A DNA stretch of 64,000 bases from assembly GCA_963781725.1 (NCBI GenBank), contig CAWAGV010000002.1, positions 3,782,001-3,846,000 of the forward strand, in the 5' to 3' direction. The notes beneath the pieces are model-generated. The model saw only the letters and a list, made by a program, of their open reading frames with translations. It was not told where the DNA came from and searched no databases. Within the stretch, counting starts at the first letter, position 1. Every line of letters begins with the position of its first letter. The stretch comes from BOG-931 sp963781725 (GTDB taxonomy: Bacteria; Pseudomonadota; Alphaproteobacteria; Rhizobiales; Xanthobacteraceae). Made by a program: the position numbers and the translations under genes. Below, one piece after another: positions 24,657-33,865 of the stretch.

Positions 24657-26131
24657 CCGATCTCACCGCTCTCTCTCTGGCGCAGGCGCGCGACGCGCTG
24701 CGCACGAAAGAATGTTCCGCAATTGAGCTGACCGAGGCGCATCTTTCCGCGATTGAGCAAGCAGGCGCCCTCAACGCCTATGTCCTGAATACGCCCGATC
24801 AGGCACGCCGGATGGCGCAGGCCTCGGATGCAAAGTTGGCGAAAGGCGAGGGCGGTCCGCTTGAGGGGCTGCCACTTGGTATCAAGGATCTGTTTTGCAC
24901 GACCGGGGTGCGCACGACGGCGTGCTCGCACATTCTGGAAAATTTCGTTCCGACTTACGAATCGACCGTCACCGCCAATTTGTGGCGCGATGGCGCTGTT
25001 TTGCTCGGCAAGCTCAACAACGACGAATTTGCGATGGGTTCGTCGAACGAGACATCCTACTTCAAACCGGTGGTGTCGCCGTGGCGCCGACGCGGCGCCG
25101 ACACCGGCCTAGTGCCGGGAGGATCGTCGGGCGGATCGGCCGCGGCAGTTGCGGCCCATCTGTGCGTCGGCGCGACCGGCACCGATACCGGCGGTTCGAT
25201 CCGCCAGCCGGCGGCGTTTTGCGGCATCGTTGGATTGAAGCCGACATACGGGCGTTGCTCGCGTTGGGGCATCGTCGCCTTCGCCTCGTCGCTCGATCAA
25301 GCTGGGCCGTTCACCCGCACCGTCCGCGACTGCGCGATCCTCACGCGGTCGATGGCAGGCCCCGATGCAAAGGACACGACCTGCGTTGATCGGCCGGTGC
25401 CGGATTACGAAAAGTCGATCGGCGCTTCGATCAAGGGCATGCGCATCGGCGTTCCGAAGGAATATCGGGCGCCCGGCATGGCTGCGGAAATCGAGACGCT
25501 GTGGCACCAGGGCGTGCAGTGGCTGAAGGATGCCGGCGCGGAGACGGTCGAAATTTCGCTGCCGCACACCAAATATGCACTGCCCGCCTATTACATCGTG
25601 GCACCGGCCGAAGCGTCGTCCAATCTCGCACGGTACGACGGCGTGCGTTATGGGCTGCGCGTTCCCGGCCGCGACATCATTGATATGTACGAACGCACAC
25701 GCGCGGCCGGCTTCGGCAAGGAAGTGCGGCGGCGGATCATGATCGGCACCTACGTGCTGTCTGCCGGGTACTACGATGCCTATTATCTTCGCGCACAGAA
25801 AGTGCGCACCCTGATCAAGCAAGACTTCGAGAGATGCTTCGCTGACGGCATTCATGCCGTCTTGACGCCGACGACGCCGTCGGCGGCATTCGGCATAGGC
25901 GAGAAGGGAAAAGCCGACCCGATCGAAATGTACCTCAACGACATTTTCACGGTCACGGTGAACATGGCCGGGTTGCCGGGCATTTCCGTGCCGAGCGGAC
26001 TCGACGCCCAAGGCTTGCCGCTCGGTCTGCAATTGATCGGCCGGCCGTTCGAAGAGGAAACGTTGTTCGCGCTCGGCAAGGTCATCGAACAGGCGGCCGG
26101 ACATTTCACGCCCGAGCCGTGGTGGCGATAG
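24653..26131 (+). CDS. gatA: Aspartyl/glutamyl-tRNA amidotransferase subunit A
   Basis: A 492-residue amidase-signature enzyme that releases ammonia from glutamine for GatCAB. The Ser-cisSer-Lys triad is present: Lys in GLPLGIKDLFCT near 76-87, and the Ser residues in GGSSGGSAAAVAAHL and GTDTGGSIRQPAAFCG at about 155-190. Length fits GatA. The ATG overlaps the small upstream ORF by four bases. gatB, often next in the operon, is not in this window; after gatA comes a 100-residue protein and then an opposite-strand channel gene. Confidence 0.98.
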   Translation: MTDLTALSLAQARDALRTKECSAIELTEAHLSAIEQAGALNAYVLNTPDQARRMAQASDAKLAKGEGGPLEGLPLGIKDLFCTTGVRTTACSHILENFVPTYESTVTANLWRDGAVLLGKLNNDEFAMGSSNETSYFKPVVSPWRRRGADTGLVPGGSSGGSAAAVAAHLCVGATGTDTGGSIRQPAAFCGIVGLKPTYGRCSRWGIVAFASSLDQAGPFTRTVRDCAILTRSMAGPDAKDTTCVDRPVPDYEKSIGASIKGMRIGVPKEYRAPGMAAEIETLWHQGVQWLKDAGAETVEISLPHTKYALPAYYIVAPAEASSNLARYDGVRYGLRVPGRDIIDMYERTRAAGFGKEVRRRIMIGTYVLSAGYYDAYYLRAQKVRTLIKQDFERCFADGIHAVLTPTTPSAAFGIGEKGKADPIEMYLNDIFTVTVNMAGLPGISVPSGLDAQGLPLGLQLIGRPFEEETLFALGKVIEQAAGHFTPEPWWR

Positions 26132-26147
26132 ATCCCGGCCCGGACCG

Positions 26148-26450
26148 ATGACTCCTTCGGCATTCAACCGCAGCCTATCGGACAAAAAGCCGGCGGATGC
26201 GCTGTCGCCTGCACTAGCTGCGTTGTGGTGGGCCGCTCACGGCGACTGGGACAAGGCCCATAAGATCGTGATGGATGAGGGCGGTGCCGATTGCGCCTGG
26301 GTCCATGCGTATTTGCACCGCGTTGAGGGCGATCTGGATAACGCGGGCTATTGGTATCGCCAGGCAAGGCGCAAGGTTGCTAGGGGCGAGCTGAAAGCAG
26401 AATGGTCCGAGATGGTGGCTGTGCTTCTCGATGAGAAGTCCACAAATTAG
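26148..26450 (+). CDS. Conserved hypothetical protein, about 100 residues, helical
   Basis: A 100-residue protein with a motif I recognise from many genomes without an assigned function: ALWWAAHGDWDKAHKIVMDE followed by AWVHAYLHRVEGDLDNAGYW. The pattern of paired helices suggests a single short tetratricopeptide-like repeat. It follows gatA by 16 bases and converges on the mechanosensitive channel gene with a four-base stop overlap. It may be part of the gat operon transcript. No function is assigned. Confidence 0.85.
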   Translation: MTPSAFNRSLSDKKPADALSPALAALWWAAHGDWDKAHKIVMDEGGADCAWVHAYLHRVEGDLDNAGYWYRQARRKVARGELKAEWSEMVAVLLDEKSTN

Positions 26451-27568
26451 CCGGTCTTGCGCGCAGCGTTGTTCTGAGATCCCGCCACGCTTTCGCTGCG
26501 CTGCCGGGGCAATGCTTCGGGGTGTTCCTTCTGAAGATAGCCGATCAGCCGCTCGCGCACGTCTGCGCACACATTCGACGTGATACCGGGCGAAGCTGCG
26601 ACCACGAGAATTCGCACTTCGATGGCTTGCGGCGTGGCGTTGGTGACCTGGATGCTCGTTACTTTTGCCTCGCCTGACCCGGAGTCGGCGACGAATTCAG
26701 TCGCCTTTTGACGGATGATGTCCATCGGAGCGGCATAATCGAGATAGAGCATGATATTGCCCACAGTCGTCGTCGAGTGTCGGGTCCAGTTATAAAAAGG
26801 CTTCTGGCTAAAATAGTTCAGTGGCACGATAAGCCGCCGCATATCCCAAAGCCGGATGACGACGTAGGTCGAGTTGATTTCTTCGATCCAGCCGAATTCG
26901 TTCTCGACCGTAACTGCATCCTCAAGACGTATCGGTTGCGTCATCCCGAGTTGCACGCCGGCGATGAGATTGCTGAGTACCGGCTGCGCAGCGAGGCCGA
27001 AGATAAGACCGGCAACGCCGGCAGAGGCAAACAGGCTTACGCCAAATTGGCGCACGGCCTCAAAAGTCATCAGTGCAAAGCCGATGGTTGCAATAACGAT
27101 GACGGTATCGAGCGCCCGCAACAGAACACGCACCTGCGTGACGTGCTTGCGCGCCATCAAATTGTCGACGACATCGAGGCGAAAACGATTCAGGTAAAGA
27201 TTGGCGCCGATGTGAAGAGTGGTGAGGGCAATCCAGCCAAGCAGGAAAATCGTGCCCAGAGCCAGACACCGCTCCAGATCGTCTTTTGTGTCGTGCTCGA
27301 GGGGCGCGGTAGGAAGGGCTATGCCGAACGCGAGAAGGAGCAACCCAAGCCGCGTCGGATTCTTGGTTGCCTCGAGTATCGATCGAAGAAATGGCCGGCG
27401 GCCGCGAACCAGCCTGCGCACGCCCGCAAGAACCGCGGCATGGATAATCCACGCGACGGCAAGCGCCGTTACCAGGACGACGGATGACACCGCCCATGCG
27501 GGCGCAAATGACAGCGCGCCCCGCAGCGCGTCGAGTTGTGCTTGTAGGTTTTGAGTGAGACCCAGCAT
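26447..27568 (-). CDS. Mechanosensitive ion channel protein (MscS family)
   Basis: A 373-residue inner-membrane channel of the small-conductance type that opens under membrane tension. Four hydrophobic segments lie in residues 20-215. The pore-lining helix and the adjacent beta domain are in GVSLFASAGVAGLIFGLAAQ (about 176-195) and the following VLSNLIAGVQLGMTQPIRLED, the MscS signature. The C-terminal domain reads WIEEINSTYVVIRLWDMRRL and NYFSQKPF. Residues 345-373 are polar and variable. It faces gatA-side genes convergently and NDUFA12 divergently. Confidence 0.93.
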   Translation of the reverse strand: MLGLTQNLQAQLDALRGALSFAPAWAVSSVVLVTALAVAWIIHAAVLAGVRRLVRGRRPFLRSILEATKNPTRLGLLLLAFGIALPTAPLEHDTKDDLERCLALGTIFLLGWIALTTLHIGANLYLNRFRLDVVDNLMARKHVTQVRVLLRALDTVIVIATIGFALMTFEAVRQFGVSLFASAGVAGLIFGLAAQPVLSNLIAGVQLGMTQPIRLEDAVTVENEFGWIEEINSTYVVIRLWDMRRLIVPLNYFSQKPFYNWTRHSTTTVGNIMLYLDYAAPMDIIRQKATEFVADSGSGEAKVTSIQVTNATPQAIEVRILVVAASPGITSNVCADVRERLIGYLQKEHPEALPRQRSESVAGSQNNAARKTG

Positions 27569-27691
27569 GTTACCAAGTATAAACGGAAACGCTTCAGGAA
27601 ATGGTTGGTTTCATCCTTTTCCATGCTGGACAGACAAGCATGAGGGTGGCATCAAGCGGCTATCGAGCAAGGGCTTGGCAAGCGGCGCGCA

Positions 27692-28105
27692 ATGAAGACC
27701 TTCCTGCTGCGTTTTTTTACCTGGTGGAACGGCCAGACCTTCGGCACGCAGCTCTGGACCAGCCTGCACGGCGAGTTTGTCGGTGAGGACGAATTCGGCA
27801 ACCGCTACTATCGCACCAAGGGCGGCAAGATCGATTCGGTCCTCGGTATTGAGCGGCGCTGGGTGATCTACAACGGCGTTGCAGAAGCGTCCACCGTGCC
27901 GCCAGCTTGGCACGGCTGGCTGCACCACATCGTCGACGTCGCGCCTCCTCAGGACAGCGTCAAAGCCTATCCATGGGAAAAGCCGCACCGGCCCAATCTG
28001 ACCGGCACTGCAGGGGCCTACCGTCCCAGCGGCTCCACGCTGGCGCAGGGCCGGCGGCCAAAAGCGACCGGCGATTACAAGGCCTGGATACCCGGCGGCC
28101 GGTAA
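27692..28105 (+). CDS. NADH:ubiquinone oxidoreductase subunit NDUFA12 family
   Basis: A 137-residue supernumerary complex I subunit, the bacterial homologue of mitochondrial NDUFA12 (B17.2). The fold core is EFVGEDEFGNRYYRTK at about residues 27-42, then RRWVIYNG, PPAWHGWLHH and the C-terminal HRPNLTGT. These blocks match the family. It is separate from any nuo operon, as usual in alphaproteobacteria. The DUF2155 gene follows 87 bases later and then aat on the opposite strand. With the NDUFAF3 and NDUFAF6 homologues at 17.5-18.8 kb it is the third complex I-linked gene in the window. Confidence 0.96.
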   Translation: MKTFLLRFFTWWNGQTFGTQLWTSLHGEFVGEDEFGNRYYRTKGGKIDSVLGIERRWVIYNGVAEASTVPPAWHGWLHHIVDVAPPQDSVKAYPWEKPHRPNLTGTAGAYRPSGSTLAQGRRPKATGDYKAWIPGGR

Positions 28106-28192
28106 TCGGCCCTTTCCGCGCCGCATTCGAAATGTTAACCGGGCGAAGCTGACCGCGCACCCAGCCAGACCGCGCAAAGAGCCCAGGGTTCC

Positions 28193-29146
28193 ATGATCCG
28201 CACCGCCGTTGTTATGGCTCTGGTTGGCGCCAGCATCGCCGCAGGCCCTGCTGCGGCCCAATACGGGGGCTCTTATGGGGCCCCGCCACGCCCGCCAGCT
28301 GATGTCCCCAACGGGAACTTTCCACCCCAACCGCCGCCGGTAGGCTACGGCCAGCAGCAGTACTCCCCTCCGCCGCAGCAGCAGTACCCTTCCCAGCCTC
28401 CAGGAGGCTACGGCCAGCAGCAGCAATACACGCCTCCACCGTCCGCCGGACCGCCTCCTTCCGGGGTGCAGGCGCAGCCGTTACCGCCACCACCTGGCGC
28501 ATCGGCGGCGCCGCCGCCTGCGCAGCGTGCCCGGGCCACGCCACAGCCAGCTGGGCCGCCGCCCGGCCCGGCAGCCCAGCCGGGCGGGCCGCCGCAACAG
28601 ACGGATAATTCGCCGCCGCCTCCGGATGTCATGGTCAAGCCCGACGATACGATCGTGACCGAGATGCCGACGCAAAAGATCGCCAATAGCCGGGCGGTCT
28701 TCTCCGGTCTCGACAAGATCACCGGCCGGATCATCTCCTTCGATGCGGCGATCGGCGAAACCGTGCAGTTTGGCGCCCTGCAAGTGACCGCGCGGGTCTG
28801 CTATACGCGCCCGCCGACCGAGGCCACCAATACGGACGCCTTTGTCGAGGTCGACGAGGTAACGCTGAAGGGCGAGATCAAGCGCATCTTCACGGGCTGG
28901 ATGTTCGCATCGAGCCCTGGTCTCCACGCTGTCGAACACCCGATCTATGATGTTTGGCTGACCGACTGTTCTTCACCGTCGACGCCATCCCCCGTCGCGC
29001 AATCGACGCCGACACCGGCGCCTGCAGCTGCTCCAGCTGCCGGGCAGAAGGGCGCCCGGCCGGCGGCGCCAACCGCAGCGCAGCAGCGCCGGCCAACGAT
29101 CGCACCGATTGCGCCGTCAGCGCCGCCGCCCGTTACCGACGACTAG
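28193..29146 (+). CDS. DUF2155 domain-containing exported protein with Pro/Gln-rich linker
   Basis: A 317-residue secreted or periplasmic protein. A signal peptide ends near AAAQYG at residue 23. Residues 25-145 are a low-complexity linker of Pro, Gln, Gly and Tyr with repeated YGQQQ and PPP units. The conserved DUF2155 domain is about 150-262: IANSRAVFSGLDKITGR, a beta stretch with FGALQVTARVCYTRPP, then GWMFASSPGLHAVEHPIYDVWLTDC (quoted as two ends only: GWMFASSPG and DVWLTDC). A pair of Cys residues (near 200 and 262) may form a disulfide. The tail is again Ala/Pro-rich. Function of the family is unknown to me. It follows NDUFA12 in many Hyphomicrobiales. Confidence 0.9.
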   Translation: MIRTAVVMALVGASIAAGPAAAQYGGSYGAPPRPPADVPNGNFPPQPPPVGYGQQQYSPPPQQQYPSQPPGGYGQQQQYTPPPSAGPPPSGVQAQPLPPPPGASAAPPPAQRARATPQPAGPPPGPAAQPGGPPQQTDNSPPPPDVMVKPDDTIVTEMPTQKIANSRAVFSGLDKITGRIISFDAAIGETVQFGALQVTARVCYTRPPTEATNTDAFVEVDEVTLKGEIKRIFTGWMFASSPGLHAVEHPIYDVWLTDCSSPSTPSPVAQSTPTPAPAAAPAAGQKGARPAAPTAAQQRRPTIAPIAPSAPPPVTDD

Positions 29147-29222
29147 CGTTCCTATGATTTGCGAAGTTTGCACCGCCATTCAGCCTGGCCTCGATGCGAA
29201 CCTCAAATCCGTCACACTGAAG

Positions 29223-29897
29223 TTATTTTTCCGCAAGCTGCGCGAGCGCGGTGTCCCCGGTGACCGGGTGGTCGAGTGCAAGCGCGCCGAAGTTGCCTTC
29301 TCCGACAAGCGCCGCGTCCAGCAATTTATGATAAGCGGGCCGGGCGACTTCGACCGCACCGAACGTCCGCAAATGATCGGTGACAAATTGCGTATCGAGC
29401 AGGCGATAGTGCCCGGCCCGTAGCCGCGCTACCAAATGGACCAGAGCAATCTTGGACGCATCGCGTGCACGATGAAACATGCTCTCGCCGAAAAAGGCGC
29501 GCCCCAGGCTGACGCCGTATAAGCCGCCGACTAGCCTGTTACCGTCGTACACCTCGACGGTGTGGCAGTCGCCGCGTTCGTAGAGCTTACGATAAAGGTT
29601 GTGGATGCGCGTGTTGATCCAGGTGCGGCTGCGTCCCGGCATTGGCTGCGCGCAGCCGTCGATCACCGCGTCGAAGTCCCGGTCGACGACGACCTTAAAG
29701 CGGTTGGAACGTACAGTGCGTTCCAGCCGGCTCGGCACGTGAAACCGGTCGAGCGGAATAATTCCGCGCCGCTCCGGTTCGATCCAGTAGAGCGCCGGAT
29801 CGTCGGCGCTTTCCGCCATAGGAAAGATGCCGCAAGCGTAGGCTTTGAGCAGTACTTCCGGAGTGATGTCGATAAGCGCGGATTCGCGGCTCGCCAT
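29223..29897 (-). CDS. aat: Leucyl/phenylalanyl-tRNA-protein transferase
   Basis: A 224-residue cytosolic transferase that adds Leu or Phe to N-terminal Arg or Lys for the N-end rule pathway. The start region ITPEVLLKAYACGIFPMAES and the following WIEPERRGIIPLD are diagnostic, as are GRAFFGESMFHRARDASKIA and LLDTQFVTDHLRTFGA. Length fits the family. It converges on the DUF2155 gene. Confidence 0.97.
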   Translation of the reverse strand: MASRESALIDITPEVLLKAYACGIFPMAESADDPALYWIEPERRGIIPLDRFHVPSRLERTVRSNRFKVVVDRDFDAVIDGCAQPMPGRSRTWINTRIHNLYRKLYERGDCHTVEVYDGNRLVGGLYGVSLGRAFFGESMFHRARDASKIALVHLVARLRAGHYRLLDTQFVTDHLRTFGAVEVARPAYHKLLDAALVGEGNFGALALDHPVTGDTALAQLAEK

Positions 29898-30175
29898 GGG
29901 AATCGTTTAACCGCCTCCCGGCTCATGGTTCAAGGGGCGTACGGATACGCTTCGGATTGAGAATTCCTGCAAGATTTGACTTGAGGACAAGGTCGGGCTG
30001 CCGCACACACCCTAATTCACGACGGCTATTCTGAGTTCCTTTGACCCTGTGCCATCGGGCATTAACCGCGCGCAAACCACAGGTCCACTAAGATTTGAAT
30101 CAGCTTGAACGCTTTTACGATCGGACGCGTTACGCCTTCCAAAGGGCGAACGAGCAAGGCAGTCGGGCTGCGGCC

Positions 30176-30580
30176 ATGGAACTCAACACAACGGACAACA
30201 GGCTGATCCACGTCCTTCTGGTCGAAGACGAATATTTGATCAGCGAGTGGGTGGCGCAGTCGCTATCGGAACAAGGCTTTGCCGTCCAGACAGTGGCTAA
30301 CGCTGCAGATGCTCTGGGATATTTGAAATCCGATCAGGTCGACGTGCTGTTCACCGATATCAATCTGCCCGGCGATATGGACGGTGCCGCGCTCGCGCGC
30401 TGCGCGCGCGAGATCCTGCCGAACCTTCCCGTTGTCTATGCCTCGGCCCGGGCGGCGACACTGGCGCCAGAGGCGCGGGTTCCCGGTGCGATCATGGTGC
30501 CGAAGCCTTATGAGCCGGTACTTGTCGGCCGCCTGCTTGCCGCAGCACTCCACCATGCCGCCGCTCAGATCCCAATTTGA
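30176..30580 (+). CDS. Single-domain response regulator
   Basis: A 134-residue receiver from ATG 30176; the frame is open back to a TTG at 30095, but the extra 27 residues have no receiver features. The acidic pocket is in HVLLVEDEYLISEW, the phosphoacceptor Asp in VLFTDINLPGDMDG near residue 58, the switch Ser in VVYASARA and the conserved Lys in VPKPYEP. It has no output domain. No kinase is adjacent, and it converges on accC with a seven-base gap. Upstream is a 278-base region with no other gene. Confidence 0.88.
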   Translation: MELNTTDNRLIHVLLVEDEYLISEWVAQSLSEQGFAVQTVANAADALGYLKSDQVDVLFTDINLPGDMDGAALARCAREILPNLPVVYASARAATLAPEARVPGAIMVPKPYEPVLVGRLLAAALHHAAAQIPI

Positions 30581-30587
30581 CCGCTGA

Positions 30588-31940
30588 CTATTGTTCGACA
30601 GTCCCGCGGGCCAGAAATTCTTCCAGCCAGTGGATGTGGTAATCGCCGTCGATAATGTCTTTCTCGCGGGCCAATGCGCGGAATAGCGGCAGCGTTGTCT
30701 CAATGCCATCGATCACGAACTCATCGAGCGCACGCTTGAGGCGCATCAGGCATTCACTGCGCGTCTTGCCGTGGACGATGAGCTTGCCGACCAGCGAATC
30801 GTAGAACGGCGGGATCGCGTAGCCGTGGTACACGGCGGAATCGACCCGTACACCCAACCCACCGGGCGGGTGGTAATGCACGATCTTGCCGGGTGAAGGG
30901 CGGAAGGACACCGGATTCTCGGCGTTGATGCGGCACTCTATGGCGTGGCCATGGAACTTCACATTGCCCTGCGTCAACATCAGATCGCTTCCGGCGGCTA
31001 CCCGGATTTGTTCCACCACGAGATCGATGTCGGTAATCATTTCCGTTACCGGGTGCTCGACCTGGATGCGCGTGTTCATCTCGATGAAATTGAATTTGCC
31101 GTCTTCGTATAAGAATTCGACGGTACCAACGCCGAGATATTTGATCTCCCGCATGGCCTTGGCGACGGTTTCGCCGATTTCGTCACGCATTGTCACGTTG
31201 AGAGCAGGCGAATGTCCTTCTTCCCAGACCTTCTGATGGCGGCGCTGCAGTGAGCAGTCACGCTCGCCGAGATGGATGGCGCGGCCCTTGCCGTCGCCGA
31301 GGACCTGAATTTCGATATGCCGCGGCCGCGCCAGATATTTTTCGAGATAGACGGTGTCGTCGCCGAACGCAGCCAAGGACTCGGCGCGAGCGGTTGCGAG
31401 ACCCGTCGCCAGTTCGCTCTCGGACCTGATGACCTTCATGCCGCGGCCGCCGCCGCCCGCAGCGGCTTTGACCATGACCGGAAAACCGATCTCATTTGCG
31501 AGCCGGATTGCTTCCTGGTCGCTGCCGATGCCGCCCTCCGAGCCCGGAACCGTCGGGATGCCGAGATCCTTCGCGGCGCGCTTAGCGGCAATCTTGTCGC
31601 CCATCAGCCGGATGTGTTCGGGACGAGGTCCGATAAAATGGACGTTGTGCTCGCCCAGGATTTCGGCGAAGCGTGCGTTCTCCGAAAGAAATCCATAGCC
31701 CGGGTGAACCGCATCGGCACCGGTGATTTCGCAGGCCGAAAGCAGCGCCGGAATGTTCAGATAGCTGTCCTTCGCCGCGGGCGGACCGATACAAACGCTC
31801 TCGTCGGCGAGACGGACATGCATCGCGTCCTCGTCCGCCGTCGAATGTACGGCGACGGTCGCGATGCCGAGTTCCTTGCAGGCGCGCAACACCCGCAACG
31901 CGATCTCACCCCGGTTGGCGATGAGAATTTTGTCGAACAT
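30588..31940 (-). CDS. accC: Acetyl-CoA carboxylase biotin carboxylase subunit
   Basis: A 450-residue ATP-grasp enzyme that carboxylates the biotin on AccB, the first step of fatty-acid synthesis. The N-terminus FDKILIANRGEIALRVLRA is diagnostic; the ATP-binding glycine loop is KAAAGGGGRGMKVI at about 159-172; the C-terminal part carries EMNTRIQVEHPVTEMIT. I start it at the ATG 31940, which overlaps the accB TGA (TGATG); a GTG one codon earlier is an alternative. It closes the aroQ-accB-accC set. Confidence 0.98.
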   Translation of the reverse strand: MFDKILIANRGEIALRVLRACKELGIATVAVHSTADEDAMHVRLADESVCIGPPAAKDSYLNIPALLSACEITGADAVHPGYGFLSENARFAEILGEHNVHFIGPRPEHIRLMGDKIAAKRAAKDLGIPTVPGSEGGIGSDQEAIRLANEIGFPVMVKAAAGGGGRGMKVIRSESELATGLATARAESLAAFGDDTVYLEKYLARPRHIEIQVLGDGKGRAIHLGERDCSLQRRHQKVWEEGHSPALNVTMRDEIGETVAKAMREIKYLGVGTVEFLYEDGKFNFIEMNTRIQVEHPVTEMITDIDLVVEQIRVAAGSDLMLTQGNVKFHGHAIECRINAENPVSFRPSPGKIVHYHPPGGLGVRVDSAVYHGYAIPPFYDSLVGKLIVHGKTRSECLMRLKRALDEFVIDGIETTLPLFRALAREKDIIDGDYHIHWLEEFLARGTVEQ

Positions 31941-32392
31941 CACTCGACGATCATCAGCGGCTGGCCGTACTCGACCGGCTGACCATCTTCGACCAGAATT
32001 TGCACCACAGTGCCGGAGCGCGGTGCCGGAATTTGATTCATTGTCTTCATCGCTTCGATGATGATGAGAGGATCGCCGGCCTTGATCTGGGCACCGACTT
32101 CCACGAACGGCCGCGCTCCGGGCGCCGGGCCGCGATAGGCCGTGCCGACCATCGGCGATACGATGGCGCCGGGATGTTGCGCGGGATCGGCGGCGGCTGC
32201 AACCGGAGTCGCAACTGGCGCGGCGCCAGCGATTTCCGCGGGGCGAGATCGCGTAGCCGGCGCGGCGAGATTGCGCGCAACCCGGATGGAAACACCGTCC
32301 CGTTCAAATTCGATTTCGGTCAGCCCGGTTTCGTCGAGCAACTTTGCCAGTTCGCGGATGGTATCGTGATCAATCGCAGGCGTTTTCGGCAT
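31940..32392 (-). CDS. accB: Acetyl-CoA carboxylase biotin carboxyl carrier protein
   Basis: A 150-residue carrier whose C-terminal biotinyl domain has the attachment Lys in IEAMKTMNQI near residue 116. The usual motif is EAMKMMN, so one residue differs (T for M after the biotinylated Lys). The N-terminal helices and an Ala/Pro-rich linker (about 55-80) are typical. Start at ATG 32392 (MPKTPAID); an upstream start at 32425 lacks support. It lies between aroQ and accC and overlaps accC. Confidence 0.97.
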   Translation of the reverse strand: MPKTPAIDHDTIRELAKLLDETGLTEIEFERDGVSIRVARNLAAPATRSRPAEIAGAAPVATPVAAAADPAQHPGAIVSPMVGTAYRGPAPGARPFVEVGAQIKAGDPLIIIEAMKTMNQIPAPRSGTVVQILVEDGQPVEYGQPLMIVE

Positions 32393-32443
32393 CAGTGAGT
32401 CCCGGGGCTTTCGCGCCACGATCAATCCTTGATCAGTTTCTGG

Positions 32444-32893
32444 TCAGTTCTTGGCGCCGATCATGGCGGCAACGCCGTCGATCGCCAGGACATAGCCTTG
32501 CGTGCCCATTCCGGCGATCACGGCGCGGGCGGCAAGGGAAACATAAGAGTGTTGCCGAAATTCTTCGCGGGCGTGAATATTGGTGATGTGCACTTCGACG
32601 ACAGGGGCTTCCATCATGAGAAGCGCATCGAGGATTGCAATCGACGTGGTCGTGTAACCGGCGGGATTGATGATCAGGCCCGCTGCCTTCTTGGTACGGG
32701 CCTCCTGAATCCAGTCAACGATCTCGCCCTCGTGGTTGGACTGGCGGAAGACGACGGCGAGGCCATGGCGCTTCGCAGCGGAGCTGCAGAGCTTCTCAAC
32801 ATCGGCCAGTGTGGCGCGGCCGTAGAGTTCCGGCTCGCGGGTGCCAAGCAGGTTGAGATTGGGGCCGTTGAGAACGTAAACGGTCTTTGGCAT
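32444..32893 (-). CDS. aroQ: 3-dehydroquinate dehydratase, type II
   Basis: A 149-residue dodecameric enzyme of the shikimate pathway. The catalytic Tyr-bearing loop is LNGPNLNLLGTREPELYG at about residues 8-25, the His region is VEVHITNIHAREEFRQHSYV at about 97-116, and the Asn/Ala-x-Tyr-Thr block reads INPAGYTTTSIAI. Start is ATG 32893; a TTG two codons upstream is disregarded. It starts the aroQ-accB-accC operon, 51 bases before accB. Confidence 0.97.
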   Translation of the reverse strand: MPKTVYVLNGPNLNLLGTREPELYGRATLADVEKLCSSAAKRHGLAVVFRQSNHEGEIVDWIQEARTKKAAGLIINPAGYTTTSIAILDALLMMEAPVVEVHITNIHAREEFRQHSYVSLAARAVIAGMGTQGYVLAIDGVAAMIGAKN

Positions 32894-33001
32894 TTCCAAA
32901 GTCTATCCGGCTGTTGCCGCGACGGCACGTTCCCCGGCGCGCTGCCCGTTTATAGGGAAGCCCCCCGCAAAGGGGAAGCCGGGCATCTTGGGCGGCCTCA
33001 A

Positions 33002-33052
33002 TAAAAAGTCCTCCCCGCCAATGAAGCGGATTTGACTTCACCGGGCGGGGAG
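33002..33052 (-). terminator. Rho-independent terminator after dsbA-like gene
   Basis: Read on the minus strand, a nine-base stem CTCCCCGCC with GGCGGGGAG (33011-33019 and 33044-33052) encloses an inner stem TGAAG/CTTCA, and is followed by GACTTTTTAT (T-run complementary to 33002-33008). It lies 27 bases past the dsbA-like stop and before aroQ, so it separates the M48-dsbA unit from aroQ-accBC. Confidence 0.8.
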
Positions 33053-33078
33053 TACGGTCGACTTTTAACGTTGCGCGA

Positions 33079-33846
33079 TTATTTCTTGTCGCCCGCGATT
33101 CTTTGCTTGAGTTCGTCGAGACCGACCGCGCCGACGACAAGCTGGTTGCCGACGACGTAGCTCGGAGTGCCGTTAACGCCGAGCGCATCGGCAAGCTTCA
33201 TGTCCTCGTCGATCGTCGTTTTTACCTCGTCGCTGCTCATGTCCTTCTCGATCCGGGCCATGTCGAAACCGACCTCTTTGGCGGCGGCAAGCGCGTGGGC
33301 CTTGTCGGCCGGGCCGCGTCCACCCAGAAGCTTCAGATGGAAGTCCATGTATTTTTTCCCGGTCGGGTCCTGCATGCGCGCCGCCACAGCGACGTGCGCA
33401 GCCTCGACCGAGCCTTCGCCCAGAACCGGAAATTCCTTGAGCACGAATTTGAGGTCCGGGTTGGTCTTCAGCAGCGTCAGCATGTCGGGCAGGGCGCGTT
33501 TACAAAAACCGCAATTGTAATCGAAGAACTCGACGACCTGGGTGTTGCCTTGCGGATTGCCGAGCACGACCTGATGCGGTGAATTGAACAACGTCGCGTT
33601 GTTGTCCTTGATCGTCGCAGTCGCCTTCGCGGCATCGGCCTCCTGCTGCTTCTTGTCGAGGGCCGTCATGACCTCTTGGATCACTTCCGGATGTTTCACC
33701 AAATAATCTTTGATGATGCCTTCGATTTGCGTCCGTTGATCATCCGAAAAGGTCTGCGCCGATGCCGGCGGCGCGAACAATGCCGTGGCCGCCAGCAATG
33801 ACGCACAGAGCATCACCCGCGTTTTTGCAGAAACATATTTCTTCAT
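33079..33846 (-). CDS. DsbA-family periplasmic thioredoxin-fold oxidoreductase
   Basis: A 255-residue exported protein of the Com1/DsbA-like DsbA family. A signal peptide ends near PASAQTF (about residue 31). An N-terminal helical arm of 60 residues (IEGIIKDYLVKHPEVIQEV) precedes the thioredoxin fold, as in BdbD/ScsC/Com1-type proteins, where it mediates oligomerisation. The active site is FFDYNCGFCKRAL, so C-G-F-C, at about 110-122; the cis-Pro loop is NGTPSYVVGN. It follows the M48 protease gene by 19 bases and ends at a terminator, so it is likely co-transcribed with it. Confidence 0.93.
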   Translation of the reverse strand: MKKYVSAKTRVMLCASLLAATALFAPPASAQTFSDDQRTQIEGIIKDYLVKHPEVIQEVMTALDKKQQEADAAKATATIKDNNATLFNSPHQVVLGNPQGNTQVVEFFDYNCGFCKRALPDMLTLLKTNPDLKFVLKEFPVLGEGSVEAAHVAVAARMQDPTGKKYMDFHLKLLGGRGPADKAHALAAAKEVGFDMARIEKDMSSDEVKTTIDEDMKLADALGVNGTPSYVVGNQLVVGAVGLDELKQRIAGDKK

Positions 33847-33865
33847 TGAATTGTCCTTCCGGTGA